Part shown: in pieces, positions 11,685 to 21,086 of the stretch
How the letters are laid out: each line of letters starts with the position of its first letter
Numbering within the stretch: the first letter of the stretch is position 1
Assembly: GCA_021521415.1 (NCBI GenBank)
Contig: JAIQDT010009022.1
Coordinates: 27,538 to 91,537, forward strand
From: Bidens hawaiensis
Taxonomy: Eukaryota; Streptophyta; Magnoliopsida; Asterales; Asteraceae
Direction of reading: 5' to 3'
Length of the DNA stretch: 64,000 nt
Made by a program: the position numbers and the translations under genes
Notes under the pieces: model-generated
Database searches by the model: none
What the model saw: the letters and a program-made list of their open reading frames with translations, nothing else
What the model was told of the DNA's origin: nothing

Positions 11685-12924
11685 TGTTTTATTCTTTTTC
11701 TCATCAACTACACTGGTCTTTTAGAATGAGTCATCAAAGTCTTCAGGATAAATCTTGAAGGACCTTATCAACTTCTCATGATCAAACAGCCATGCTGCAC
11801 CATCAACTGTATTGAATTGAATCTCATTAAAAAATGATGTCAGATGATTCTATAACACTCAAATGGTCTTTCACATATACTCTGTAAGCTTTTGAGTGTG
11901 TAGAATATCCAACAAAGAAACAATCTAGAGATTTTGTTTGAAACTTGTTCAAATAATCCCTAGTGTTCAGAAGAAAACATTTGCATCCAAAGGGCTTGAA
12001 AAACTTGATATATGGCTTTTTGTTGTGAAATATTTCATATGGAGTTTTGTTATGCCTTTGTTAACAAGTACCCTGTTCTGAACATAGAAGGCTGTATTTA
12101 TGGCTTCAGCCCAAAAAGTGACAGGTAAATTAGCATATGCTAACATGGTTCTTGCAGCTTCAATCAAGGTTCTATTTCTTCGTTCTGCAACACCATTTGT
12201 TCAGGAGTTCTAGGAGTTGAGAATTGTTGAAGTATTCCCTTTTCTGTACAAAATTCTCGCATAACTCCATTCTTGAACTCAGTACCATTGTCACTTCTTA
12301 TCATTTAACTTTCTTAATCAATTTATTCTCAATCATTGTTACACAACCCTTAATCAACTCTGTAGTCTCATCCTTGGTACTTTGGAAATAGACCCAAGTA
12401 TATCTTGAAGAGTCATCAATGATCACAAGACAAAATCTTTTCTTCCCTATATTTGGCACACTCACAGGACCAAAGAGATCCATGTGGAGTAATTCAAGTA
12501 CTTGATCAATTGAGTTGATGAGCTTTGGCTTATGAGTAGATTTGTGTTGTTTTCCCTTTTGGCATGAATTGCAATGATCTTCCAATTTGAACTCTCTTGT
12601 AGGTAAGCCTATGACATGCTCACCTTTGACTAGTCTATTCATGTTTTTTAAGTTCACATGACACAGTTTCCTATGCCACAATTTTGATTCTTTTTCAGTG
12701 GCTTTAGAAACAAAACATGCACCTCCTCTTGAAACAGCTTCTTTCATATTCAATTCATACAAGTTGCCATTTCTTGGTGCCATCATCATAATCATTTCAG
12801 GTGGAATCACAAACTCAGGTTTTAGAATGAAACAGTGTGAATCATCAAAACTGACTTTGTATCCCTTATCACACATTTGTGATATACTCAGTAGATTGTA
12901 ATGAAGACCTTCAACATGAAACAC
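11685..12924 (-). pseudogene. Copia integrase
   Basis: The pre-integrase and zinc region is at 12301-12924 (Leu-Trp-His-Arg-Lys-Leu-Cys-His-Val, then Cys-Asn-Ser-Cys). The catalytic core begins at His-Met-Asp-Leu-Phe-Gly-Pro. The second Asp (Ser-Asp-Asn-Gly-Thr-Glu-Phe) and the Thr-Pro-Glu-Gln glutamate lie in another frame at about 12210-12300. The distal core resumes at 11967-12167 and continues in a further frame to about 11830. Frame changes are visible near 12300, 12200 (an A-run) and 12055, and there is a stop near 11835. Non-functional as it stands. Confidence 0.8.
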
Positions 12925-12950
12925 ATTATCAAATGAAACTTTTTCATTTG

Positions 12951-13142
12951 TTAAGATTCCTTTTCCAACAATCTTTCCACCATTTTCATCACTCCCAAAT
13001 GCTCAGGACCTTCAAACTTTTCTTCATAATTGACAAGAGACCTCTTGTCACAAGTCATGTGCCTAGAACATCTACTATCCATGTACCATATGTCATTCAG
13101 AGGAGTGGACTGTGCCACCATTTTCATCACTCCCAAGTGCAC
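12951..13142 (-). pseudogene. Copia aspartic protease, active site altered
   Basis: Trp-Tyr-Met-Asp-Ser-Arg-Cys-Ser-Arg-His-Met-Thr is the copia protease active-site region. The usual Asp-Ser-Gly is Asp-Ser-Arg, so the catalytic Gly is lost. The frame changes at both ends (near 13165 and 13010). A 24-base segment encoding a Gly-Ser-Asp-Glu-Asn-Gly-Gly-like stretch occurs twice, at about 12980-13003 and 13116-13139. Confidence 0.75.
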
Positions 13143-13158
13143 ATAAGAAATAGTTTGA

Positions 13159-15305
13159 TTAGTTGAGTGATGAAGTGCAAGCTATATCAACTTGTAGCTC
13201 ATCAGATTCGGTTTCATACACAGCTTGGGAAGTGAGTGTTGTTGGTTCAGGATCTTCATGAGTGATTTCTATATTGTCTGAATTGTTTGTTTCATAACCA
13301 CACTCTTTTGGGGTTTTAACAAATGATGTTGAGCTTAGACAGTCTTCTGATGCAGTGAGACACTCATTCACTACATAGTCTTTCTTTTCAGAGTAGTCTC
13401 TCACATCAGGAATTGTCTCAACTTTGGTTTCAGCCTTAGGTTTCCAAAGGAATCTTTTAGGTTCAAATCCATGTTTCATCAGAAACTTTTCATCACCAGC
13501 GAGTTCTGTTGGTTTCTTTCTAGGATATGCATCTTTTCTTCTTGTCTTCTCACTGCTTGATGATCCTTGAGAACTATCAAATTTGACAGATTGAGTATCC
13601 TTTTTAGGGATTATTCTCAAGGGTTGAGAGCCCTTTTTAACATTTTTCACATGCTTCACAGGAGATTTACCCCTTTTAACAGGTTTATCCACATGTTTCT
13701 TGGCTTTCATTGAATGCTTTTGGCTCTCATTATTCAGAACTTCCTCTTCACAAACCTTTCCCATACCCAAGTATTTTTCATACTTCATTTTGTAGGCCAC
13801 AAAGTCTTGTCCATAATTTGTTCCATCTGGGACATGAAAAGGCTTGAATTTGAGTCTTTCATTACAAGAGTCTGTATGATGACCGTACTCATCACACTTC
13901 TTGCACCAAACCTTTCCTTTATATTTCTCATGATCTTTTTGTTCTTGAATCTCTCACTTGGTCTTGGTTCTTTGACTCCAATAGTCTTCTTATTCTTTAG
14001 ACTATCAAAGTTGATTGAGAAAGGGACAAATTCCTCAATCTTGATGTCTTGTCTTTCAGTCTTGCTCTTTACAAACACAATTTTTTGATTATTCAGTGGT
14101 TCTTCATCTTGATTTATTCTGTGTCTTGATTGTATCTTTTCATATTCTTCCATAGTTTCCACTTCTCCAATATCAAGGACTTCATGATTAGAGAAAATAG
14201 GATAAACTGGGATAAAGTTTTCAACATTCACATCTTCTTTTACCCTTTTCTTGTTGTTCTGTTTTATCCTTTCCAATACTTCTTGGCTTGGAGGCCTTAC
14301 AACATTGTAATTTATCTTCTTCTTTTCACATATGTCAAAGGACACATGTTCTCTCTTTGTTCTTTCATTCTGTTTCTTCATTCTTGATGTGACAGGTGGA
14401 TACATTGGAAGTTTGTCAATGGATTCTGGCTTCTTGAATTTTCTTCCTATTTCAGCAGCTTTGATTTCCTCATCAGTGATTTGATCACTTAAATCACTCA
14501 AGTCATCTTGGTTCAAATCATCAGACCCAAAGTCATCTTCTGAGACTTGAACTCCAATTGACTTTTCTTCTTTCAAATCTTTCTTCACAACAAACTCTCC
14601 TTCTTCACTCACCTCAACATTCTTATACAAATCCACAAGTTCTTCTTTGTCTTGAAAAATATTTTTGAATTGTTGTAGATAAGCATTTCTTTTCTCTTTA
14701 TCAACTTTTGGCATAAAGTTGTTGTTGAAAGGTGGTGGTACTGCTTTGTACTTGTCTTCTTCCTTAACTTGGTTTAGAATTCCACAAATATTTCCAGTGG
14801 AGACCAAGTTCTTCAAGAATTCATTGTCAGCTAGCAGTTTTGTGTTCAACACCTTCTCTTCTATAATCATTTTCTTCAACCCATCTATTTCAGTTGTGAA
14901 TCTCTTCTGAGCTCTGTAATTGTTTACACAGTCTTCTTCCAAACTTTTCATTCTTTCTTCACTCACTAGTTCACTTGCCTCATATGCATTGATGATACTT
15001 TGTTTCTTAAAACACTCACTTTCCAGCTTGCCTACTTTCATTTTCAGTTCATTGATAGCTTCAGTTAAATCAATAGTAGGAGCAGAATGTACCTGAGATG
15101 ATGATCTAGTTTCTTTCTCAATTATGGCCATGAATGCCACATTTGTCTTCTTGATATCATCTGCAATATCTTCTTCATGATTTCTCCAATCAAAGTTACT
15201 TTCATGCTGTGTTGTTACAGCAACATTTCCTTGATTTCTGCTCTGGTTTTGGTTGGCTGGAACAGTGTTGTTAGGAATATTTTGAAGGTTTTGGTTGTTG
15301 TTTCC
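13159..15305 (-). pseudogene. Distal gag / pre-protease region with second zinc knuckle
   Basis: Continues in the gag frame after a TAG at 15306-15308 and stays open from there to about 13945 (long Glu/Lys-rich, coiled-coil-like, residues around 14600-15140). After one frame change the reading goes on at 13159-13940. A CCHC knuckle (Cys-Lys-Lys-Cys ... His ... Cys, spacing 2-4-4) lies at about 13870-13912, followed by a basic Lys/Ser/Pro region. This long spacer between the first knuckle and protease fits large Sirevirus-like gag proteins. The TAG could be a mutation or a leaky stop; the 450 open codons behind it allow either. Confidence 0.65.
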
Positions 15306-16709
15306 CTAAAAACCTTGATTCTGAGGAACTCCTGGATCATGATTATTCATTTGAGGTTGGAAGTTGTTGAAGTTGGGATTATAGTTGTTGTTGGGATTGT
15401 TGTTGAAGTTGTTGGTGTTAGGTCTCTGCTGATATTGAGGCTGCTGTTGATGTTGAGATTGCTGATTTCTTGGTTGGTTCTGAAATTGGTTCACTTGGAA
15501 GTTTCTTGGCATATTACATTCTCTTGCAAAATGACCAGGCTGTTGACAGTTATAGCAAATGGCCTTTGACTTGTCAAAACCAATTCTTTCATTTGGCCCT
15601 GATAGGAGTGACCTACCTGTCCTGTTATATAACCTTTTGCTTCCAAGAGCCAACATAGCTGCTTGCCACTTCAAATCCATATCCTCCAAGTCATCAGCAT
15701 CTATCTGCTCAAGATCATCTTGTACTACACTTATGTGAATTAAATTCTTTGCAACAAATGCATTATATGACTTAGTAAACATTGAAAGCAATGCCTGTGT
15801 ATCACTGCTTTGACCATTTCCACCACTAGTGTGAGGAACATTCCCACTTGCCATAGAGGCAGAATCAGTGTCATCAATCCGCTGCACATTGAATCTTTGC
15901 TGGTTTCCATGATTACTTGTGCTACCACCAACAAATGATTTTGGAGTATCAGAATTAAGTTCAACAGGTTCTTCAATAATAGGAATCTGCTGTTGATTCT
16001 TGGTAGTCAAATTACCCATAGGTGCAATCAATGCATTTGAAACATTGAAGCAGGGTCTTTCCTCTTTAATCATCTCATTCTCTATCATCTCTATCTCTGC
16101 AGCTTGAAGAAAGCACACTACATCATCCAATTTCAAGTCATTGAAGTTGTGCTTCTGAAGGATGAATTTGCAAGCAGTGTACCATTCCTTTGGCATAGAG
16201 TTGAGCAGCTTGGTATTAAGGTCAAAGTCAGTCATGACATAGTCTGTGGTTCTGAGATCATTCACTATTGATAAGAACCTCTCCAGAATAGACTTCAACC
16301 TTTCTCCTTCTTTATACTTAAATCTTTCTAGCTGCTGCTTCAATATCTGCTTCTTGATGTTTTTGAGCTCAACATTTCCCTCAAACATTTCAAGTATTGC
16401 ATCATACATTGCCTTGGCATTGGGATGATGTGCAACCTTGGTAAGTATTTCCCAAGACAGACCTAGCTTCAACATAGCTAAATCCTTGTCATCTACTTTT
16501 CTCATCATTTCTCTCACAGCAGCAGTTGCTGCCGGATTTACACCTTCTTCAACTTCCCCTTGAGGATCATTCTTGATGGAATTCCACATATCAACATCAT
16601 TGTAGCATACGGCTGCTTCAAACAAGACCTTCCATTTAGTGAAATTTTCTTGTCCATACAGTCTAGGAATCTTGTTAGTAGACACTTCTTGTTCTTTGTA
16701 ACCAGACAT
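15306..16709 (-). CDS. gag: Sirevirus gag
   Basis: Open frame of 467 codons from ATG 16709. Residues 1-220 form the copia gag (UBN2-type) core with Phe-Thr-Lys-Trp-Lys near 23-28, Leu-Lys-Leu-Gly-Leu near 80 and a Leu-Leu-Asn-Ser-Met-Pro-Lys-Glu-Trp block near 170. A CCHC zinc knuckle (Cys-Tyr-Asn-Cys-Gln-Gln-Pro-Gly-His-Phe-Ala-Arg-Glu-Cys) sits near residue 390. The last 70 residues are extremely Asn/Gln-rich. It forms the particle and binds the element RNA. This is the best-preserved gene of the element; the start is supported by its position 290 bases from the primer site. Confidence 0.85.
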   Translation of the reverse strand: MSGYKEQEVSTNKIPRLYGQENFTKWKVLFEAAVCYNDVDMWNSIKNDPQGEVEEGVNPAATAAVREMMRKVDDKDLAMLKLGLSWEILTKVAHHPNAKAMYDAILEMFEGNVELKNIKKQILKQQLERFKYKEGERLKSILERFLSIVNDLRTTDYVMTDFDLNTKLLNSMPKEWYTACKFILQKHNFNDLKLDDVVCFLQAAEIEMIENEMIKEERPCFNVSNALIAPMGNLTTKNQQQIPIIEEPVELNSDTPKSFVGGSTSNHGNQQRFNVQRIDDTDSASMASGNVPHTSGGNGQSSDTQALLSMFTKSYNAFVAKNLIHISVVQDDLEQIDADDLEDMDLKWQAAMLALGSKRLYNRTGRSLLSGPNERIGFDKSKAICYNCQQPGHFARECNMPRNFQVNQFQNQPRNQQSQHQQQPQYQQRPNTNNFNNNPNNNYNPNFNNFQPQMNNHDPGVPQNQGF

Positions 16710-16999
16710 TTTTAAGAAATCAAAAGTAGTTTCTTTGTAAAAACCGAGTCGAAAAATAATCAGATCTGAAAACCGGTTGTTCAGATCTGAGTTGTCTGAT
16801 GCGATTAGAACAAGATTTATATGTAAAAATTAAAACTTTAAACAGAGTAAGGAAGAGAAAACACCAAATGATTGTAAATCTGGAAGAAAAATGAAAAACA
16901 GAGCAGCTGACGTCACTTTTCAATGTAACAGTGGTCTGCTTACGTCATTCTTCTTCAAATCTTCAATCAGCAACGATCTTTCCAAAATAGTAGCAACAA
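16710..16999 (-). other. Untranslated leader of the Sirevirus
   Basis: 290 bases between the primer site and the gag ATG, without an ORF on the coding strand. Ordinary element leader. Confidence 0.6.
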
Positions 17000-17011
17000 G
17001 CTCTGACACCA
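17000..17011 (-). promoter_or_regulatory. Primer binding site, tRNA initiator-Met (Sirevirus)
   Basis: The minus strand reads TGGTGTCAGAGC, one mismatch from the plant initiator-Met site TGGTATCAGAGC. It lies 2 bases inside the LTR edge at 17014, standard copia spacing. Confidence 0.85.
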
Positions 17012-17013
17012 CT

Positions 17014-18231
17014 TGTCAGATCCCCGATTTTAGCTGGATCTTACTAAATCATGTCATAACTCACACAAATAGATGTGTCGACAAGGGAGTTAATAACGGG
17101 TTGCTATATTTAGAAAGATTTCCGTTTTTTAAAGGCGGAATCAATAACAAACATACGGTTGCTTAATCAATATTCAAAGGTAACCAACACAAACAAGATT
17201 CACTCAAAAGATTTCCATTTATATAATATTAATCATACAAACGATAATCTATTTGGGGTTTCTTGAAGGAAGGTTTATCCGTACGAATCCTAGGACGGCC
17301 GTCACTTTCAAGAAAATATTCTTTCTTATCTGAAAAGTGTAAAGGCTCAAATCCGTCGTTGGTCCGTAGGTGGCGTGCCTTAAAACATTCTATTTATAGG
17401 CCTACCAACCTAGGACAACTGTCATCCTTCTAGAAACCCCAAACATTAATACATATTCAAATTACATAATCACAAAATATTCTAAGTGTAAAACAAGTCT
17501 TCCGGGTAAGCTTTTCATCAATCTTCATTCTCCGAGTAGGCTATGTACTCTGCCATCCTTCACAACTTGGTAACATAGAAGTGTGCTCGGGATCAGTTTC
17601 TGGGTAGACTTTACTTGAAGAGTATTTTACCAAGTAAAATACTCACCGGGTAGACTTTAGTCTTCTTGACTTTGCCAGACGTTGCCCGACAAACCCTTAC
17701 GAGCAACCTTGTTCTTCAATGGTCCATCTCAATTCCTTGCTATAAAATAACCTATTAACAAAGTGTACTCGGCAGTACTGTTCCTTGCTTGAGTTGAGCC
17801 TTGCCCGATATTACTTAAGGATATTACATTAAATCATCAAGCTTGTCCGAACCACTATTATTAATGAATACCTTGCCCGGTCTTCCAATCACTTGCCTTC
17901 ATGGACTTAGTTAGCCAAAAGCTTACTCGGGAGTGAACTATACTTGGTTATGAAGAACAGACTTGCTTGATAAAGTGAACCTTGCCCGGATTTACATAAA
18001 CTTGTGAAACTTTCCCGGCAATGCACTAATTTGCAAACCTTGCTCTGATATCCACTAAAGAAGACTACTTGAAGATAATCTTGCCCGATAGACAAAATAT
18101 CGTACCCGGCTAAGTAAAAGCTTGCTCGGAGGTCTAAGGTGTGCCCGGAACCATACTTAGCGAATTCTGAGGAGGTTGAGAAGATTCCAATCTTCCATAT
18201 ATCTCACTTTGGTCAAATCTTTGACTCAACA
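17014..18231 (-). repeat. 5' LTR of the Sirevirus
   Basis: 1218-bp LTR starting TGTCAGATCC and ending GACTCAACA on the plus strand (TGT...ACA ends). Between 17500 and 18140 it carries about 20 copies of the short CCCG/CTCGG words also found at 6400-7780. The right edge abuts the truncated LTR of the older copia derivative at 18232, which shows the insertion point. The 3' partner LTR lies outside the window. Confidence 0.8.
17391..17398 (-). promoter_or_regulatory. TATA box of the Sirevirus LTR
   Basis: The minus strand reads TATAAATA within cctataaataga, about 380 bases before the end of the LTR in transcription direction. Consistent with a U3 promoter with the start near 17360. Confidence 0.55.
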
Positions 18232-18370
18232 GAATCCCTTGTCACTCAATAAAGAATACCTAGTTGCCACTTGTGGATGTAGGTCAGTTTAGACCAAACC
18301 ACATTAAATCCTCGTGTTTTTTTATTGCTTTCATGTTTGTGTTCAGTTCGTGTGTGAGTTAATTCTGACA
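18232..18370 (+). repeat. Truncated left LTR of the copia derivative
   Basis: 139 bases matching the end of the LTR at 20789-21086 (shared cttgtcac.taataaagaat, agttgccac, ttcatgtttttgttcagtt-like blocks) and ending ctgaca. Its 5' part was displaced by the Sirevirus insertion. Confidence 0.8.
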
Positions 18371-18372
18371 AG

Positions 18373-18385
18373 TGGTATAAAGAGC
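18373..18385 (+). promoter_or_regulatory. Degenerate initiator-Met primer site
   Basis: TGGTATAAAGAGC, two bases after the LTR end, compared with TGGTATCAGAGC. One base is inserted or changed. Confidence 0.65.
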
Positions 18386-19138
18386 TTAGTTCCGAGATCA
18401 CAAAAGAACATAAAGAACCAGTTCCTAAACCACCGCATCACCGCTAGCAGTCACTAGGGTTCCTCCACTTCTACTGTCTGATTCTCGCCGCCACAGATTT
18501 CTGTTGTTGCCACTATTTGCTGTCGTAACCAGTAGCTGCCGTTCAAAGTCTTTCTTTCGCAACCCTATTGATCGCTGCTAAGAATCGACTGTCACAATTT
18601 TCTGAGCGGTCTAGGTAGTTAAAGACTAATCGTTGATTGGAGTCTTTGGGGTTTGTTTGGAAAACAATTACTTTTCAGCCAATTCTTTGCATCTTTCAAC
18701 GGAGAAAGGCAGGAGCTAGCTTGCGCGGGATAGTAAATCATTTATTTTTTTCCTTTTTGGGCGGGTTTAATTGGGATGTGTTTACAAGGGCAGGAGCCCA
18801 GTTTTTGTGGGCCAGAATCTTTGGGTGCAACTTTTTATTTGGTGTTTTAATCGAGTGGGGTGCCTAAATCAAGATCCTATTTTTGTTGAAAAACGGTCAT
18901 CAATCAGAAGAAGTTATTTAACGAAAAGAAAAACCGGTGCCAACCGCGTTTGTCAGGTTTTTTTGTTTCAGTTTCAAGTTTCAAGTTTTTTTTTCTGATT
19001 TTTAGTTGGTTATTCCGTTGCATGTTTAAATAAGTTGATTTTTAAAAAGAGTCCAATAGAACAACCATTAAATTCAGGCATGTGCCATTGTTGTGTCCGT
19101 CTCTGTTTTTTATAGAGTTTTTCATTTGAGTCATTGTC
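18386..19138 (+). other. Long leader of the copia derivative
   Basis: About 750 bases before the gag ATG, with no supported gene. The first part (18440-18560) is unusually C/T-rich for this window. A captured host fragment is possible but not shown. Confidence 0.35.
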
Positions 19139-19900
19139 ATGGTAGAAGACGGAAAGGGTTCGGTACAGAATTTTGATGGACAAAAGTTTAGTTGGTTGAA
19201 GATGCAGATTGGAGCGCTACTTTGTCAGAAAGACTTGGATGTAGTGCTTGAGGATGAAAAACCATAAAAGTTGTCAGATGAGATTGGAAGAAGTTAGTCA
19301 AGAAAGCTAAGGCTTGTATTACTTTGTCGTTGTCGGAAGATGTGATGTTTAACATCATCTAGGAAACCACAGCGCGTGGTATGATGAAGGCACTATCCAA
19401 CATGTATGGGAAGCCTTCAGAAGCAAATAAGGTCTATCTTATCATAAAGCTAGTGACAACTAGAATGAAAGAGGGTGGGGGTCAGTTACAACACATATCA
19501 ATTATCTTGATTAAATCCTATCCCGCTTAGTGTCAGTCGGCATTAAATTTGATGATGAAACTCAAGGCTAATTGTTATTGTCATCTTTGCCCGATAGTTG
19601 GTCTCAAAGCTTGTTGTTATTATCATCTTTGCGGTTTGTAGTTTATCCACAAAAGCTACTTTTGATGGGATTCGGGATTTGATTCTTGAAGAAGATTCAA
19701 GACGCAGAAGTTCAGGTTAATCATCAACAAATATATTAGTCACATAAGGTAGAGGTAGGGGAAAACAAAGAGGCAGTGGGAGCAGGAAGAGGAGTTAGTC
19801 TAAGACTCATAAAGATATTGAATGCTGGAGTTGTAAAGAGAAGGGACACTATATGAATCATTGTCTGAATGGTAAGAAAGAGGTGAATGTTGCAGAAGAC
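19139..19900 (+). pseudogene. Copia gag remnant
   Basis: ATG at 19139 opens a gag-type start (Phe-Asp-Gly-Gln-Lys-Phe-Ser-Trp-Leu-Lys, residues 12-21), stopped by TAA at 19265 after 42 codons. Later gag blocks are scattered over frames. A CCHC knuckle (Cys-Trp-Ser-Cys ... Gly-His-Tyr ... Cys) is readable at about 19827-19867. Several stops and frame changes make it non-coding now. Confidence 0.65.
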
Positions 19901-19934
19901 AACAAAGATGACAGGGCAACTAGTGAGAAGGCTT

Positions 19935-20480
19935 TGGATGATGGATTGTGGTACATCATTTCATGCCACTCACTGTAGTGAAACGATGAAGAATCATAAG
20001 TTTGGGGATTTTGGAAAGGTTTGACTAGCGAACGATTATATTTTAGAGGTTACGAGTATGAGAGATGTTGATTTGATAACTTCATCCGATACTTCTTGGA
20101 CTTTGAAACATGTGAGGGTTATTCCAAGTTTGAAGAAACGATTCATTTCAATTGGGAAGTTGGTTGACCAAGGGCGCGATGTTAAGTTCGGTAATGGGCA
20201 GTGGAAGGTAGTCAAAGGGAATCTCGTGGTAGCTCGTTGCAAGGAAATGGGTTGGTCGTATATGTTTTATATGTCACTGAAAGGAGTGGATCCAGTTTTG
20301 ATGAAAGACAAAGTCCGTTTCATAGAATCTTGTGGGAAGAAGATGGTTCATTTTGCAAGTAACAAACCCAGAGGCAAAGTGAAGATTCATGATGAACAAG
20401 CTAGGAAGATTAAATTAGTTGGTGGACATCATAGCGGTCGAAGCACAAGTCGTGTTTCATTTACAGTTTCGGGTCAATAG
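19935..20480 (+). pseudogene. Copia protease and pre-integrase remnant
   Basis: Near 19938 a frame reads Trp-Met-Met-Asp-Cys-Gly-Thr-Ser-Phe-His-Ala-Thr, the copia protease site with Ser replaced by Cys (Asp-Ser-Gly to Asp-Cys-Gly). It is followed by a stop, then an open frame at 20058-20480 (140 codons). That frame has the conserved post-protease block Trp-Thr-Leu-Lys-His-Val-Arg ... Leu-Lys-Lys-Arg-Phe-Ile-Ser-Ile-Gly and Gln-Trp-Lys-Val-Val-Lys-Gly. The sequence then departs from the family before any integrase core. Confidence 0.65.
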
Positions 20481-20788
20481 TGGATAAAGAAAACTAATAT
20501 TCCAGCTATAAAAGTCTCTCTAATGGATTACTTGCTGAATTTGGAGAGTGCTTATTCTCGGGATATATCAAGGATCCGGTAGTTCGTTACAGTGAGAGCC
20601 GGTATGGATAGAGAACGGGTCAGGAGCAGTTTTAACTATGACTGATGTGTTGGGCTCCGGGGAGCTTCATCGGACCTTCAGGTTAAGTGATGAGAAAGTG
20701 GTCGAAACTAAAAGATGTTTAATGTTCGGATTATAGAAGTACAATCGGGAGTGCAAGCGAGATTTCTCAAGGCCTCCGAGTGGGAAAT
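20481..20788 (+). other. Residual 3' internal sequence of the copia derivative
   Basis: Unrecognised 300 bases replacing the missing pol, ending in a weak purine-rich stretch (gagtgggaaat, 20778-20788) that may be the polypurine tract before the right LTR. Confidence 0.4.
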
Positions 20789-21086
20789 TGTTGGGTTCGT
20801 AGGCCTTGTTGGCCCGGTTTATTATTTGAAGTCCAAAGGGTATACATGTGTAGGATGGCCAGACCGAAGCCCGATCCGGTTTAGATTTCTTGTTTAATAA
20901 AATACAAACCCCAGTCGTATCTCTATATATTTGATGTTATGTACCTGTAATCCCTTGTCACTTAATAAAGAATACCTAGTTGCCACCGGTGAACGTAGAT
21001 CAGTTTAGACCGAACCACGTTAAAAACTCGTGTTCGTTTATTGCCTTCATGTTTTTGTTCAGTTCATGTGTGAGTTAATCCTAACA
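20789..21086 (+). repeat. Right LTR of the copia derivative
   Basis: 298-bp LTR from TGTTGGGTTCG to CTAACA (TGTT...AACA ends). Its last 139 bases align with 18232-18370, with a number of substitutions, showing an old insertion. Confidence 0.75.

Larger units (their letters stand above)
2690..18231 (-). mobile_element. Sirevirus-type Ty1/copia element with extra ORF (3' end outside window)
   Basis: Minus-strand copia element: 5' LTR 17014-18231, initiator-Met primer site 17000-17011, gag, protease, integrase, RT, RNase H in copia order, then a 3.7 kb spacer and a very long third ORF. The copia order (integrase before RT), the long gag with N/Q-rich tail, the post-pol ORF and the short-motif arrays all fit the Sirevirus (SIRE/Maximus) lineage. 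At least 15.5 kb, unusually long. It inserted into the left LTR of the copia derivative at 18232-21086, and was itself hit by element A at 2689/2690. All its reading frames are broken. Confidence 0.85.
18232..21086 (+). mobile_element. Ty1/copia deletion derivative lacking pol
   Basis: Plus-strand element with a truncated left LTR (18232-18370), primer site, gag, protease and right LTR (20789-21086). The internal region is only 2.4 kb and holds no integrase core, RT or RNase H. It is the oldest layer of the left nest, because the Sirevirus sits in its left LTR. Mobility would have needed enzymes from another copia element. Right flank 21087-21091 (catgt) is the candidate target copy; its partner is outside the window. 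Confidence 0.75.
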
